6,351 bases of DNA. Source: Methanocaldococcaceae archaeon. GTDB lineage: Archaea; AGJL01; Methanococci; Methanococcales; Methanocaldococcaceae. The notes under the pieces were generated by a model. It was not told the origin of the DNA, searched no databases, and saw nothing but the letters and a program-made list of their open reading frames with translations. Made by a program: the position numbers and the translations under genes. The stretch is from positions 1-6,351 of the forward strand of contig JALVUY010000229.1 in NCBI GenBank assembly GCA_027023665.1. Reading direction: 5' to 3'. Positions 6,287-6,351 of this stretch are shown in pieces; the stretch's first letter is position 1; each line of letters opens with the position of its first letter.

Positions 6287-6294
6287 ATATATAG
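6287..6294 (-). promoter_or_regulatory. Probable TATA box of the comD-comE-taw1 transcript
   Basis: The minus strand reads ACTATATATC here. Initiation about 25 nt downstream, near 6264, would give a leader of about 27 nt before ATG 6237, similar to that inferred for pdaD. A second AT-rich candidate (TATAATATAAAT on the minus strand, about 6332-6343) lies farther upstream. Confidence 0.45.
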
Positions 6295-6300
6295 TTAATC

Positions 6301-6320
6301 ATCATAAAACTTTTTATGAT
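6301..6320. repeat. Perfect 9-bp inverted repeat upstream of the comD promoter
   Basis: ATCATAAAA (6301-6309) and TTTTATGAT (6312-6320) are exact reverse complements separated by CT. Each arm includes an ATCAT/ATGAT tip, so it is not a simple A/T run. The element lies about 7 bp upstream of the inferred TATA box, where an archaeal activator could bind beside the BRE/TATA region. It could instead be a terminator hairpin of a gene beyond the window end. No regulator is identified. Confidence 0.45.
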
Positions 6321-6351
6321 TTTACAATAAATTTATATTATAAGAAAAATT

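Noticed and set aside
1..6351. CRISPR array, insertion sequence, tRNA or rRNA gene
   Set aside because: No regularly spaced repeats, transposase-like reading frames, or GC-rich structured RNA segments are visible. In such AT-rich hyperthermophile DNA, stable RNA genes would stand out by their GC content.

Overview
The window is very AT-rich, densely packed archaeal DNA. Its gene content points to a hyperthermophilic methanogen close to Methanocaldococcus. It carries both subunits of sulfopyruvate decarboxylase (coenzyme M synthesis), the archaeal wyosine-tRNA radical SAM enzyme Taw1, a pyruvoyl-type arginine decarboxylase and an archaeal-type signal peptidase. The ribosome binding sites follow the methanogen GGAGGTGAT pattern. 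The genus assignment rests on my memory of M. jannaschii proteins, not on a search.

Layout. A plus-strand block (103-2857) holds four genes in pathway order: pdaD (arginine to agmatine), speH (S-adenosylmethionine to decarboxylated S-adenosylmethionine), speE (aminopropyl transfer) and speB (ureohydrolase). Together they form a complete arginine-to-spermidine route. The two self-cleaving pyruvoyl enzymes lie next to each other at the head of the block. speH and speE overlap by 4 nt. A TATA-like box lies before pdaD, and a 110-nt AT-only-looking gap separates pdaD from speH.

The plus block ends 17 bp from a convergent minus-strand block, with a small symmetric A/T inverted repeat at the junction that could terminate transcription from both sides. 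The minus block reads, in transcription order, comD, comE, taw1 (6237 down to 4204), then a signal peptidase and a small exported protein (4139 down to 2875). comD/comE encode the TPP-dependent sulfopyruvate decarboxylase. taw1 follows comE after 4 nt. The signal peptidase and the exported protein overlap by one base (TAATG).

Most of the window is ordinary, well-recognised metabolism; I do not see a new defence or mobile system. The points most worth a second look are: (1) the signal peptidase appears to start at a non-canonical ATT codon, because the only canonical start would remove most of its N-terminal membrane anchor and has no ribosome binding site; (2) the exported protein coupled to it is small, unrecognised and unusually rich in N-glycosylation sequons; (3) a 9-bp perfect inverted repeat sits directly upstream of the comD TATA box; and (4) the polyamine genes could run through agmatine/putrescine or through aminopropylagmatine. 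There is no gene-free stretch longer than about 115 bp.
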